A stretch of 64,000 nt of DNA. It comes from an uncultured Phascolarctobacterium sp. (GTDB lineage Bacteria; Bacillota; Negativicutes; Acidaminococcales; Acidaminococcaceae). Shown here in pieces: positions 52,363 through 60,817 of the stretch. The first letter of the stretch is position 1. Every line of letters begins with the position of its first letter. The DNA lies in assembly GCA_949288065.1 (NCBI GenBank), contig CASEIL010000003.1, positions 62,001 through 126,000 on the forward strand. Direction: 5' to 3'. Position numbers and translations under genes: made by a program. Under the pieces are notes generated by a model. That model was not told where the DNA came from and searched no databases. It saw only the letters and a program-made list of their open reading frames with translations.

Positions 52363-53544
52363 TTATTCAAAATAATCTTCAATGCCGTCGGCAATAGATT
52401 TGGCAAGTTTGTTGATGTACCAGTTGCTGCCCATCAGCTTTTCTTCTTTCGGGTTGGAGATAAACGCCAGCTCCAGCAGCGTGGAAGGCATGCTGCAGCG
52501 TTTGTTTACATAAAAATTCGCCTGGCGGATGCCCAAATCGTCCAGCCCAAAGTTTTTCACCAGGCGGTCCTGAATGGACTGCGCTAATTTAGCGTCGTTA
52601 CTGGTTTTGGGGTAGTAATACGAGGAGAAGCCGCCCACGTTTTTATTGGTAGAGGAGTTGATGTGGATGCTGATGAAAGCATCGGCGTCGTTGTCCTCAG
52701 CCACGTCCACACGCGCCTGCAATTCCTGTGCGTCGCTGGCGCCCGGCCCGTATACGTCCTTATCGCCAGTGCGGGTCATGCTAACCTTGGCGCCTTCTTT
52801 TTTCAGCAGCTCCTGCACTTTTTTCGTAATCTTTAAGGTTACGTTTTTTTCCATCGTGCCGTTAGCGCCGATAGCGCCCGGGTCGCTGCCGCCGTGACCG
52901 GCATCAAGCGTTATTTTTTTGCCTTTCAGCCCGCCGCCGGTTTTATAACCGGATTTGGACTTGGATTCTTTTTTTTCGTCTTTTTTCACTGCTGTTTTTT
53001 TAGGAATGGTTACCCTGGCCGTTGTTTTGGGAGTAGTAACGGCAGGTTTGGTTTCAGTCGGTTTGGCCGCTTCGGTTTTAACCGTACCGGCAGTTGTTGT
53101 TTTAGGTATAAACACGCTCGGCTGAGCGGTTTTATCGGCGGTAATATCCACAACCAGGCGGTTAGGGCGTTTGGTTACCGGGTCGTTCTTTAAGGTAAAA
53201 GCGTTGTAGTCCTGCGCGCCGATAGCCTTGCTTAAAGGCAGCTTCAGCACCGTTTTGCCGCTGCTTCCTTCCACCGTCATCGTTGGCGCAAGCGTACTGC
53301 GCATTTTAAAGCTGCGCGTAACCTTGCTGCCCAAATCGGCATTAACGGTTACCAGCATGGTGTTGCCCTGAAAGCTGATATTATAGCCCGGCGGCGCATC
53401 CAGATCGACGACGAGGCGCAGCACATTAAACCTGTCCACACCCCAGCGCACATCCGTTACCTCGGCGGCATAGCCGGTAATGCAGGCAAGCATACTTATT
53501 ACAAACAAAAGGCAGCATATTAGTTTTTTGTGCAAACCCGTCAC
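52363..53544 (-). CDS. N-acetylmuramoyl-L-alanine amidase with AMIN domain
   Basis: 393-residue exported peptidoglycan amidase. Signal peptide (LICCLLFVISMLACITGYA), AMIN domain (residues about 25-130: VTDVRWGVDRFNVLRLVVDL), a Thr/Lys/Pro-rich linker, then Amidase_3 (residues 205-390). Zinc ligands are in LDAGHGGSDPG and AFISIHINSS, and the catalytic Glu in LLELAFISNP. AMIN domains localise amidases to the division site or envelope. Cotranscribed with the GerMN gene. Confidence 0.93.
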   Translation of the reverse strand: MTGLHKKLICCLLFVISMLACITGYAAEVTDVRWGVDRFNVLRLVVDLDAPPGYNISFQGNTMLVTVNADLGSKVTRSFKMRSTLAPTMTVEGSSGKTVLKLPLSKAIGAQDYNAFTLKNDPVTKRPNRLVVDITADKTAQPSVFIPKTTTAGTVKTEAAKPTETKPAVTTPKTTARVTIPKKTAVKKDEKKESKSKSGYKTGGGLKGKKITLDAGHGGSDPGAIGANGTMEKNVTLKITKKVQELLKKEGAKVSMTRTGDKDVYGPGASDAQELQARVDVAEDNDADAFISIHINSSTNKNVGGFSSYYYPKTSNDAKLAQSIQDRLVKNFGLDDLGIRQANFYVNKRCSMPSTLLELAFISNPKEEKLMGSNWYINKLAKSIADGIEDYFE

Positions 53545-53632
53545 CCCTTTTTACAATACTTCGGTTAAATAATTCTATCATTTTCGTTCGCATATGTAAA
53601 CTAATTGCAGGCTGCTGCGCTGCAAAATTCAC

Positions 53633-55189
53633 TTAAATTTCGCCTTTTTCCACTAAACGGCGCGCCTCGGGCAGAAAAGCGGCAATTTCTCCGGCCGCAA
53701 GGCCGATGCTTTCCGCTGCGGCAAGTTCGCCCGCCAGCCCGTGCAGATACACCCCGCAAACAGCAGCGGCTTCTGCTTCCACGCCCTGCGCGCACAAGCC
53801 TGCGATAATGCCCGTCAGCACATCGCCGCAGCCGCCCGTTGCCATGGCGCTGCAACCGGTAGTGTTAACATAAACCGTGCCGTCCGGGCAGCCAATAACC
53901 GTCGGTGCGCCCTTCAGCACCAGCACACAGTTCCAGTCCTTTGCATACTGCGCAGCCAGTTCCACGCGGCGTGCGTCAACCTCCGCCGCGGTTAAGTCGC
54001 ACAGGCGTGCCATTTCGCCCGGGTGGGGCGTTAAAATTTTAGTGCATTTCAGCTGCGGCAAAAGCTCCGGCTTGCGGCTCAGTGCCGTTAACGCGTCGGC
54101 GTCGATAACAGCCGTGCCTTCGTAACCTTCCAAAATATTGGTAATAACGTCGCCTGTTGCCTCGCTGGTGCCCAGCCCCGGGCCGATGGCGAGTACGTCC
54201 GCCTTGTTTGCAGCGTCCAGCACTTCGCTGACAGCGCCGCCGCCCAAAACGCCCGGCATCCGCTCGATAAGCCCTTTAACCATCACTTCCGTCAGCTTCA
54301 CGGCCAGCATCTCGCGCGAGCACAGCGGCGTATACAGGCTGACAAGCCCCGCGCCAGCCTTAACTGCTGCCTGCGCGCACAGCGCCGCCGCACCGGTGTA
54401 GCCCGGCGAGCCTGCCGCAACCGTTACGCGCCCGGCTTCTCCCTTATGGCAGTTGCCGCTGCGCAAAGGCAAAAAGTCGCGCACCATGCTGCTGTCCACA
54501 AGGTATTTGCTGCCCTCTGCCTGGCTTGTCAATGCTTCCGGCATGCCAATGGGCACGGTAATAATTTTGCCCGCCAATTCTGCCGTGGGGTATAAATATA
54601 AACCCACCTTCGGCAGCTGCATGGTTACGGTCGCCGCTGCCTGCACAGCGTTTTCATCCGCCGCGCCGGTGTCTGCTTCCGTGCCGCTCGGCACATCCAC
54701 CGCCAACACCTGCGCCCGTACGCTGTTTATCAGCTTGCACGCACGTTCATACGCGCCTTTCAGTTCGCCCTTAAAGCCGGTGCCCAAAAGCGCGTCGATA
54801 ATTACATCCGCATGGGCGGCGGCAATTTCCGCCACGTCCCAGTCGCTTTCTTCTGCCAGCACCGTTATGCCAAGCCCGCTTTTAGCGCAGGTTTTAAGCT
54901 GTACGCCCGCAGCGCCGCTAAAATCGCCCGCTGGGGCAGCTAAAAATATTTTTACTTTAGCGCCCGCAGCGCTCAGCCAGCGTGCTGCAACTAAGCCGTC
55001 GCCGCCGTTGTTGCCCTTGCCCGCAAACACGGCAATGCTTTTGGCGTACACATCGCCGCCCAAAAGCTCCGCCGCAGCTTCTGCTACGGCGCGCCCGGCG
55101 TTTTCCATCAGCACGGCGGTCGGCAGGTAAAATTCCTCCGCCGCTTTTTTATCCAGTGCGCCCATCTCGTGCGCGTAAACCAGTTTCAT
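53633..55189 (-). CDS. nnr: bifunctional NAD(P)H-hydrate epimerase / ADP-dependent dehydratase
   Basis: 518-residue metabolite-repair enzyme. The N-terminal YjeF_N epimerase domain (residues 1-215) contains MENAGRAVAEAA and AGKGNNGGDGLVAARWL; the C-terminal carbohydrate-kinase-like dehydratase contains AIGPGLG and TGGCGDVLTGIIAGL. It repairs hydrated NAD(P)H. It starts 2 bp after acpS, which is the common arrangement. Confidence 0.96.
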   Translation of the reverse strand: MKLVYAHEMGALDKKAAEEFYLPTAVLMENAGRAVAEAAAELLGGDVYAKSIAVFAGKGNNGGDGLVAARWLSAAGAKVKIFLAAPAGDFSGAAGVQLKTCAKSGLGITVLAEESDWDVAEIAAAHADVIIDALLGTGFKGELKGAYERACKLINSVRAQVLAVDVPSGTEADTGAADENAVQAAATVTMQLPKVGLYLYPTAELAGKIITVPIGMPEALTSQAEGSKYLVDSSMVRDFLPLRSGNCHKGEAGRVTVAAGSPGYTGAAALCAQAAVKAGAGLVSLYTPLCSREMLAVKLTEVMVKGLIERMPGVLGGGAVSEVLDAANKADVLAIGPGLGTSEATGDVITNILEGYEGTAVIDADALTALSRKPELLPQLKCTKILTPHPGEMARLCDLTAAEVDARRVELAAQYAKDWNCVLVLKGAPTVIGCPDGTVYVNTTGCSAMATGGCGDVLTGIIAGLCAQGVEAEAAAVCGVYLHGLAGELAAAESIGLAAGEIAAFLPEARRLVEKGEI

Positions 55190-55191
55190 TT

Positions 55192-55563
55192 TTATCCCTC
55201 CAAAATAACCTGCGCCATCGCCAAATCGGCCGTATGGCTTAATGTAAGGTGCAGCCGCTCTGCCCCAAGTCCTGCGGCGTATTCTTTAAAATAACCGTGC
55301 AGCACCAGCTGCGGCCTGCCCAGGCTGTCGTTTACCACTTCAATCTCCGTCAGCCGGCCGCCGCGCAGCCCCGTGCCCAGCGCTTTTACAAAGGCCTCCT
55401 TCGCTGCAAAGCGGGCAGCATAGCTCTGGGGAGCCTGCACGCCGCGCGCATTGCAGTAAGCCTGCTCGCGCTCCGTAAACACGCGCCCGGCAAAGCCCTT
55501 AAAGCCCAGCGCCCTTTTTATCCGCTTCACCTCTGCCAAATCGCAGCCAATGCCAATAATCAT
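55192..55563 (-). CDS. acpS: holo-[acyl-carrier-protein] synthase
   Basis: 123-residue phosphopantetheinyl transferase that converts apo-ACP to holo-ACP. Motifs: IIGIGCDLAEVKRIKRAL at the N-terminus and YAARFAAKEAFVKALGTG, both diagnostic; closing LTLSHTADLAMAQVIL. Forms an operon with nnr. Confidence 0.96.
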   Translation of the reverse strand: MIIGIGCDLAEVKRIKRALGFKGFAGRVFTEREQAYCNARGVQAPQSYAARFAAKEAFVKALGTGLRGGRLTEIEVVNDSLGRPQLVLHGYFKEYAAGLGAERLHLTLSHTADLAMAQVILEG

Positions 55564-55687
55564 ACAAGCTCCTTCTGCGCTCTTTGGCGCAAACTAATCC
55601 ATATTATTTTTATTTCCGTGTTTGCCTTTAAAATCCTGCCCCTAAAAGTGAACTTTATGCAAAAATAACGCGCCCGCGCGGATATAC

Positions 55688-55716
55688 TTGGCGCACGGCG
55701 TATTTTGCGGTATAAT
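55688..55716 (+). promoter_or_regulatory. promoter of the TSCPD gene
   Basis: TTGGCG, 17-bp spacer, TATAAT, about 34 bp upstream of the TTG start. Confidence 0.6.
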
Positions 55717-55749
55717 CATAACGCAGTAAATTTTAAGGAGGAGTTTATT

Positions 55750-55995
55750 TTGTTATATAAAACCCGCGGCACCTGCTCTGCCGCTATTGATGTGGAAGTT
55801 GAAAACGGCATTATTAAACACGCCGATTTTATCGGCGGCTGCCCCGGCAACACCAAAGGCATTTCCATGCTGCTTCAGGGCATGAGCGCCACCGAAGCCA
55901 TTAAACGCTTAAAGGGCATTACCTGCGGCACCAAACCCACCAGCTGCCCCGACCAGCTTGCCCACGCTCTGGAAGAAGCAATAAAAAACAACTAA
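55750..55995 (+). CDS. TSCPD-domain protein (TIGR03905 type)
   Basis: 81-residue protein of the TSCPD family, also found as the C-terminal domain of some ribonucleotide reductases. The end motif TCGTKPTSCPDQLAHAL and the DFIGGCPGNTKGI segment are diagnostic; cysteines suggest metal binding. Start TTG 55750 is 6 bp after AAGGAGGAG. Alone in its transcript, with a terminator behind it. Role unknown. Confidence 0.88.
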   Translation: MLYKTRGTCSAAIDVEVENGIIKHADFIGGCPGNTKGISMLLQGMSATEAIKRLKGITCGTKPTSCPDQLAHALEEAIKNN

Positions 55996-56007
55996 GCCAC
56001 AAAGCAC

Positions 56008-56043
56008 AACACCCGCCGCAGCACTAACGCCGCAGCGGGTGTT
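56008..56043. terminator. bidirectional hairpin terminator
   Basis: AACACCCGC/GCGGGTGTT, 9 bp, with T-rich tails, between convergent genes. Confidence 0.8.
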
Positions 56044-56049
56044 TTTATT

Positions 56050-56853
56050 TTAAAAATATTTGGCTATGTCTGCCGCGTGGGGCAGAATGATATCCGGATG
56101 GATGTTTTCCTTTTCCACATCCTCCAGCGTGGCTTCGCCGGTTAAAACAAGCACGGATAAAATGCCGTTGTTCAGCCCAAAGGCAATATCGGTACTCAAA
56201 CGGTCGCCCACCATGGCAATCTCATCTTTCTTGTAGCCGGTGCGCTCCATAACAACATCTACCATATAATGGTAGGGCTTGCCGGTAATAGCCAGCGGCT
56301 TTTTGCCGGTTGCCGTTTCAATCAGCTTCAGCATCGCGCCGCAGTCGGGGATGAACTCGCCGCCTTCAATCGGACAGCGCACATCGGGGTGCGTGGCAAC
56401 ATAAGGTACGCCGCGGTCAATCAAACGGCAGGCAATCGCCAGCTTCTCGTAGTTCAGCGACATATCAAAGCCCACCACAACGTAATCCGTCTTTTCCTCC
56501 AGCAGCGTCGTCAGCTTAAAGCCGCCCTTAATAATCGTTTCCTTCAATAAATCCGTGCCCAGCACGTAAAGGCTGGCACCCGGCTTAACCTGCTGCATGT
56601 AATATACAAAGGCATCGCTGCTAATCAGCACGTTTTTGCGCGTCACCTCAATGCCCAGGCGGCGCATTTTTTCCACATAGTGGCTGTGCCCCTTCGAAGA
56701 ATTATTCGTCACCAGGTAAAAATCCCTGCCGTAGGAGCGCAGCTTTTTAAAAAACGCGTCCATGCCCGGAATGAGCGTATTGCCAAGGTTAATGGTGCCG
56801 TCCATATCAAACAAAAAGCATTTTATGTCTTTAAGCCTTTCCAGTTCAGCCAT
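56050..56853 (-). CDS. HAD-IIA phosphatase (NagD/AraL-like)
   Basis: 267-residue HAD hydrolase: nucleophile motif CFLFDMDGTINLG (first Asp is the nucleophile), motif II VTNNSSKG, and motif IV MVGDRLSTDIAFGLN. The class IIA cap sits between motifs II and III. Dephosphorylates sugar phosphates or similar. ATG 56853 follows GAGGAG. It lies just downstream of the ABC transporter operon, 10 bp from the ATPase gene, and may be cotranscribed with it. Confidence 0.9.
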   Translation of the reverse strand: MAELERLKDIKCFLFDMDGTINLGNTLIPGMDAFFKKLRSYGRDFYLVTNNSSKGHSHYVEKMRRLGIEVTRKNVLISSDAFVYYMQQVKPGASLYVLGTDLLKETIIKGGFKLTTLLEEKTDYVVVGFDMSLNYEKLAIACRLIDRGVPYVATHPDVRCPIEGGEFIPDCGAMLKLIETATGKKPLAITGKPYHYMVDVVMERTGYKKDEIAMVGDRLSTDIAFGLNNGILSVLVLTGEATLEDVEKENIHPDIILPHAADIAKYF

Positions 56854-56863
56854 CAGTATCTCC

Positions 56864-57658
56864 TCAGCCCAAAAGCAGCCTGTCGCTGTCAAGCGTGTTG
56901 CCAGCAGCTTTTTCAAACATTTGCAAAAGGTCCTGCGTCGTCAGGTTTTTCTTTTCTTCACCGGCAACGTCAACCAAAATGCGACCGTTGTACATCATAA
57001 TCAGCCTGTTGCCATAGCGCAGCGCGTCGCGCATGTTGTGCGTAATCATCAGCGTCGTCAGCTTGTCGCGGTCAACAATGCGTTCCGTCAGCGCCAGCAC
57101 CTTGGCTGCGGTTTTCGGGTCTAATGCCGCCGTATGTTCGTCCAGCAAAAGCAGCTTCGGGCGTTTAATCGTCGCCATTAAAAGCGTCAGCGCCTGCCTC
57201 TGCCCGCCGGAAAGCAGCCCAACGCGCGCCGTCATGCGGTTTTCCAGTCCTAAATCCAGTTCTTTTAACATCTCCACAAACCAGTCGTGGTCTTTTTCGT
57301 TCAGGCTCCACTTTAAGCCCGGGGTTTGCCCGCGCCTTGCGGCGATAGCCAGGTTTTCCTCTATCATCATGCCGGCAGCGGTGCCCATCATCGGGTCCTG
57401 AAACACCCTGCCGATGTATTTGGCACGCTTGTGCTCCGGCGTTTTGGTAATATCCACGCCGTCGATAGTGATTTTGCCGCTGTCGATGCTGAACACGCCC
57501 GCAATGGAGTTCAGCATGGTAGATTTGCCCGCGCCATTGCCGCCGATAACGGTAACAAAATCGCCGGGCGCCAGATGCAGCGATAAATCCTGCAAGGCCA
57601 CCTTTTCGTTAATGGTGCCCGCAAAAAATGTTTTATGTACATGTTCAACGTGCAGCAT
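56864..57658 (-). CDS. ABC transporter ATPase (TrpZ-like)
   Basis: 264-residue ABC ATPase: Walker A GGNGAGKST, Q-loop VFQDPMMGT, signature LSGGQRQALTLLMA, Walker B LLLLDEHTAALDPK and H-loop ITHN. Together with the permease and binding proteins it forms a TrpXYZ-type importer, a family tied to aromatic amino acids or related solutes. The ATG overlaps the permease stop by one base. Confidence 0.9.
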   Translation of the reverse strand: MLHVEHVHKTFFAGTINEKVALQDLSLHLAPGDFVTVIGGNGAGKSTMLNSIAGVFSIDSGKITIDGVDITKTPEHKRAKYIGRVFQDPMMGTAAGMMIEENLAIAARRGQTPGLKWSLNEKDHDWFVEMLKELDLGLENRMTARVGLLSGGQRQALTLLMATIKRPKLLLLDEHTAALDPKTAAKVLALTERIVDRDKLTTLMITHNMRDALRYGNRLIMMYNGRILVDVAGEEKKNLTTQDLLQMFEKAAGNTLDSDRLLLG

Positions 57659-58542
57659 TATTTCACCGCCTTTCTTACGCCAACCTTGTCTTTAACAAGC
57701 GGCAGCGAAAGCGCAAAGGCAACCAGAAGTGCAGTAAACAGTTTCAAATCGTTAGGCGGCATGCCCATCTGCAAAACCGCCGCAATAACAATACGGTAAA
57801 CCACACTGCCCAGCACTACGCTGATAAGGCAGTTTTTAAAGCTGCGCGTGCCAAACAGCACCTCGCCGATAATTACGGAAGCAAGACCGATAACGATGGT
57901 GCCCGTGCCCATGCCGACGTCGGCAAAACCGTTGTTCTGGGCAATCAGCGCGCCGCTTAAGGCAACCAGCGCGTTGCTTATAAGTAAGCCCAAAATAATG
58001 GTAATGCGCGTATCCACGCCCTGCGCGCGAATCATCTGCTGGTTAAAGCCGGTAGCACGGATGGCAGCGCCAATTTCCGTACCGAAGAACCAGTAAATAA
58101 ATACTACGCTTAAAACAGCGGCAATAGCGCCCACCGCCAGAACGGTATAAACATTGTCAAGGCCGGTCCAGGCCTGCATTTCGGTAAAAATTGTATCAAT
58201 ACGCAAAAGCGACAGGTTGGCTTTGCCCATAACGCGCAGGTTTACGGAATAGAGCGCAATCATGGTTAAAATACCTGCCAGCAGCGCCGGTATTTTCAGT
58301 TTAGTATGCAAAACGCCGGTAGCAACGCCCGCCAGCATCCCGGCAACGGCAGCGCAGGCAAATGCCACGGCAACGGAGTGTCCCTCCGAAAGCATGGCGG
58401 CAGCCACAGCCGCACCAAGGGGGAAGCTGCCTTCCACCGTCAAATCAGCAATATCCAGAACGCGGAACGTAATATACACGCCCAGCGCCATAATAGCCCA
58501 CAACAACCCCTGCGCTATTGTCGGCATTAAAATGTCTATCAT
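57658..58542 (-). CDS. ABC transporter permease (TrpY-like)
   Basis: 294-residue permease of the BPD_transp_2/branched-chain amino acid type, with about eight to nine hydrophobic segments. The conserved DLTVEGSFPLGAAVAAAML and NNGFADVGMGTGTIVIGLA stretches match the TrpY group. Next to the ATPase and two binding-protein genes. Membrane location. Confidence 0.9.
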   Translation of the reverse strand: MIDILMPTIAQGLLWAIMALGVYITFRVLDIADLTVEGSFPLGAAVAAAMLSEGHSVAVAFACAAVAGMLAGVATGVLHTKLKIPALLAGILTMIALYSVNLRVMGKANLSLLRIDTIFTEMQAWTGLDNVYTVLAVGAIAAVLSVVFIYWFFGTEIGAAIRATGFNQQMIRAQGVDTRITIILGLLISNALVALSGALIAQNNGFADVGMGTGTIVIGLASVIIGEVLFGTRSFKNCLISVVLGSVVYRIVIAAVLQMGMPPNDLKLFTALLVAFALSLPLVKDKVGVRKAVK

Positions 58543-58570
58543 CTAATCTCCTCCAAGGTATGCAGTAAAA

Positions 58571-58595
58571 GCGGGCTTCCGCAAGGGAAACCCGC
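58571..58595 (-). terminator. intra-operon attenuating hairpin
   Basis: 10-bp stem GCGGGTTTCC/GGAAGCCCGC (minus strand) followed by TTTT, between the binding-protein gene and the permease gene; expected to keep binding protein in excess. Confidence 0.6.
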
Positions 58596-58602
58596 AGCAC
58601 TT

Positions 58603-59595
58603 TTATTTAGCTTCCGCTTCTTTTAAAACTTCTTCCGGAACGGTAAACCCAAGCCGTTCAGCCACCTGTTTGTTAATGGTTACTTTAAATTTCTTCTGGC
58701 TTTCAATAGCCATATCGGCGGGTTTAGCCTCGCCCTTTAAAATTTTGGCAGCCATTTCGCCGGTTTGTTTGCCAAGCTCATAGTAATCAATGCCGATAAC
58801 AGCCACGCTGCCCTCGGTATCCGGCCAGCCGCAGGTCATAATCAGTTTTTCCGGCTCGGTAACGCTAATCAAAGTCGGCACTGCCGATGCCATAACATTA
58901 TCGGTCGGCAGGTACAGGCAGTCAATTTCGCCCATCAGGCTTTGAGCCGCCTGCTGAATGTCGTTAACGCTGGAAACGGTTGCTTCCTTAACCTCAACGC
59001 CGCGTTCAGCCGCGTGCTTTTTCAAAATTTCAACCTGAGTCTGCGAATTAACCTCGCTGGAAGAATAAATTGTGCCAACCACTTTGGCATCAGGCACTAA
59101 CTGCAAAAGCAGGTCCAGCTGCTTGTCAATCGGGTTCATATCGCAGGTGCCGGTTACGTTGCCGCCCGGTTTTTCATTGCTGGCAACCAGTTTAGCCGCT
59201 TCGTAATCCGTAACGGCGGTTGCCACAATGGGTATCTCCTTCGTGGCATTAGCCACAGTCTGCGCAGCAGGAGTTGCAATGGCGCAGATTAAATCTACTT
59301 TATTGCTTACAAAACGGTGGGCAATGTTCTGCAAATTGGATTGGTCTGCCTGTGCGTTCTGGCGGTCGAAGGTGATGTTTTCGCCTTCCTTAAAGCCGTT
59401 GGCAGCAAGCCCGTCCACGAAGCCTTTGTTTGCAGCGTCAAGCGAAGCATGCTCTACCAGTTGCACAATGCCTACGTTAACAGTTTTTTTAGCAGCAGTT
59501 TCTTTCGTATCGCCGCCGCAGCCGCCCAAAACGCCCGCAGCTAAGGTTAAAGCAAGTGCCGCAGCCAGGGCACGCGCTTTTTTGGATAACTTCAT
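58603..59595 (-). CDS. ABC transporter substrate-binding lipoprotein, copy 2 of 2 (TrpX-like)
   Basis: 330-residue lipoprotein with lipobox LGGC (Cys about 26). The TrpX-type binding domain begins VNVGIVQLVEHASLDAANKG and includes ATPAAQTVANATKEIPIVAT and VTDYEAAKLV. It is closely related to the protein encoded 48 bp upstream. Differences cluster in the central part (for example EKLIMTCGWPDTEG here and AGLAVICGEEALVRGGG there), near the ligand side. It delivers a solute to the shared permease; the ligand is unknown. Confidence 0.9.
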   Translation of the reverse strand: MKLSKKARALAAALALTLAAGVLGGCGGDTKETAAKKTVNVGIVQLVEHASLDAANKGFVDGLAANGFKEGENITFDRQNAQADQSNLQNIAHRFVSNKVDLICAIATPAAQTVANATKEIPIVATAVTDYEAAKLVASNEKPGGNVTGTCDMNPIDKQLDLLLQLVPDAKVVGTIYSSSEVNSQTQVEILKKHAAERGVEVKEATVSSVNDIQQAAQSLMGEIDCLYLPTDNVMASAVPTLISVTEPEKLIMTCGWPDTEGSVAVIGIDYYELGKQTGEMAAKILKGEAKPADMAIESQKKFKVTINKQVAERLGFTVPEEVLKEAEAK

Positions 59596-59643
59596 AGATT
59601 CTTCATTCCTTCCCTAAGGTAAACTTTTTTGCATTTAACGCGG

Positions 59644-60639
59644 TTATTTTACAACCTCCGCGTTTTGCAGCACGTCCTGCGGGATAGTAATGCCTAAGCG
59701 CTTAGCGCTCTCTTCATTAACGACGGTTTTAAATTCCTTCTGGGTCTGAATTGCCATCTCTGCCGGTTTTGCCTCACCCTTTAAGATTTTGGCTGCCATC
59801 TCGCCGGTTTCCTTACCAAGCTGGTAGTAATCAATACCCAGCGTTGCAAGACCGCCGCCTCTTACCAGTGCTTCCTCGCCGCAGATAACCGCAAGCCCTG
59901 CGCTATCTGTTACAGAAACCAAAGTCGGCATGCTCGATGCAATTACATTGTCAGTCGGCACATAAACCGCGTCAACCTTCCCTACAAGGCTCTGTGCTGC
60001 CTGCTGAATATCGTTTACCGTAGAAACCGTTGCTTCCACAACATTGACGCCCCGTTCAGCAGCCGCTTTTTTCATTAAATCAATTTGAATCTGAGAATTT
60101 ACTTCGCTGGAGCAGTAAACCGTCCCGATGGTTTTCGCGTCAGGCACAATCTTTAACAGCAAATCAACCTGTTCCTTAATCGGGTTCATATCGCTGGTGC
60201 CGGTTACGTTGCCGCCCGGTTTGTCGTTAGACGCAACAAGTTTGGCTGCCTCATAATCCGTAACGGCGGTTGCCACAATTGGTATGTCCTTCGTGGCGTT
60301 AGCCATAACCTGCGCCGCAGGAGTTGCAATGGCGCAAATTAAGTCAACCTTGTTGTTGACAAAACGGTGGGCAATGTTCTGTAAGTTGCTCTGGTCTGCC
60401 TGTGCGTTCTGCCTGTCGATAGCAATATTCTCATTTTCCTTGAAGCCTTTTTCCGCCAGGCCATCTACAAAGCCTTTGTTAGCGGCGTCAAGCGCGCTGT
60501 GTTCTACCAGTTGTACAATACCTACGTTTAACTGCGCCTTGCCGGCTTCCTTTTTTTCGCCGCCGCAACCCGCCAGAAGCCCCAATGCCAAAAGCAAGGC
60601 TGCGCCTGCAGCTAATTTTTTAAGTCCTCTTTTTTTCAT
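59644..60639 (-). CDS. ABC transporter substrate-binding lipoprotein, copy 1 of 2 (TrpX-like)
   Basis: 331-residue lipoprotein, first gene of the transporter operon. The lipobox is LLAGC. The binding domain starts LNVGIVQLVEHSALDAANKG and runs parallel to the second copy for its whole length. ATG 60639 is chosen because GGAAGG lies 9 bp upstream. The leader (60640-60817) shows no T-box or other riboswitch, so regulation differs from the ECF tryptophan operon. Confidence 0.9.
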   Translation of the reverse strand: MKKRGLKKLAAGAALLLALGLLAGCGGEKKEAGKAQLNVGIVQLVEHSALDAANKGFVDGLAEKGFKENENIAIDRQNAQADQSNLQNIAHRFVNNKVDLICAIATPAAQVMANATKDIPIVATAVTDYEAAKLVASNDKPGGNVTGTSDMNPIKEQVDLLLKIVPDAKTIGTVYCSSEVNSQIQIDLMKKAAAERGVNVVEATVSTVNDIQQAAQSLVGKVDAVYVPTDNVIASSMPTLVSVTDSAGLAVICGEEALVRGGGLATLGIDYYQLGKETGEMAAKILKGEAKPAEMAIQTQKEFKTVVNEESAKRLGITIPQDVLQNAEVVK

Positions 60640-60817
60640 AATATCCATCCTTCCATTCTGCAAAATGACCCCTCAAAACAACAATACTACTATTTTATCA
60701 TCTATTTTACCATTTATCCGTGTAAAAAACAAACTCCCTTAACAAAAATTTTAAAATTTTCTGCCAATTAATGGGCGAATGTATATGTTTTGAGGACAAA
60801 GTGGTAAAAAGCAAAAA

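Noticed and set aside
60640..60817. Trp T-box upstream of the TrpX-like genes
   Set aside because: No GGTGGCACCGCG box or terminator hairpin on the minus strand; only the ECF operon has one.
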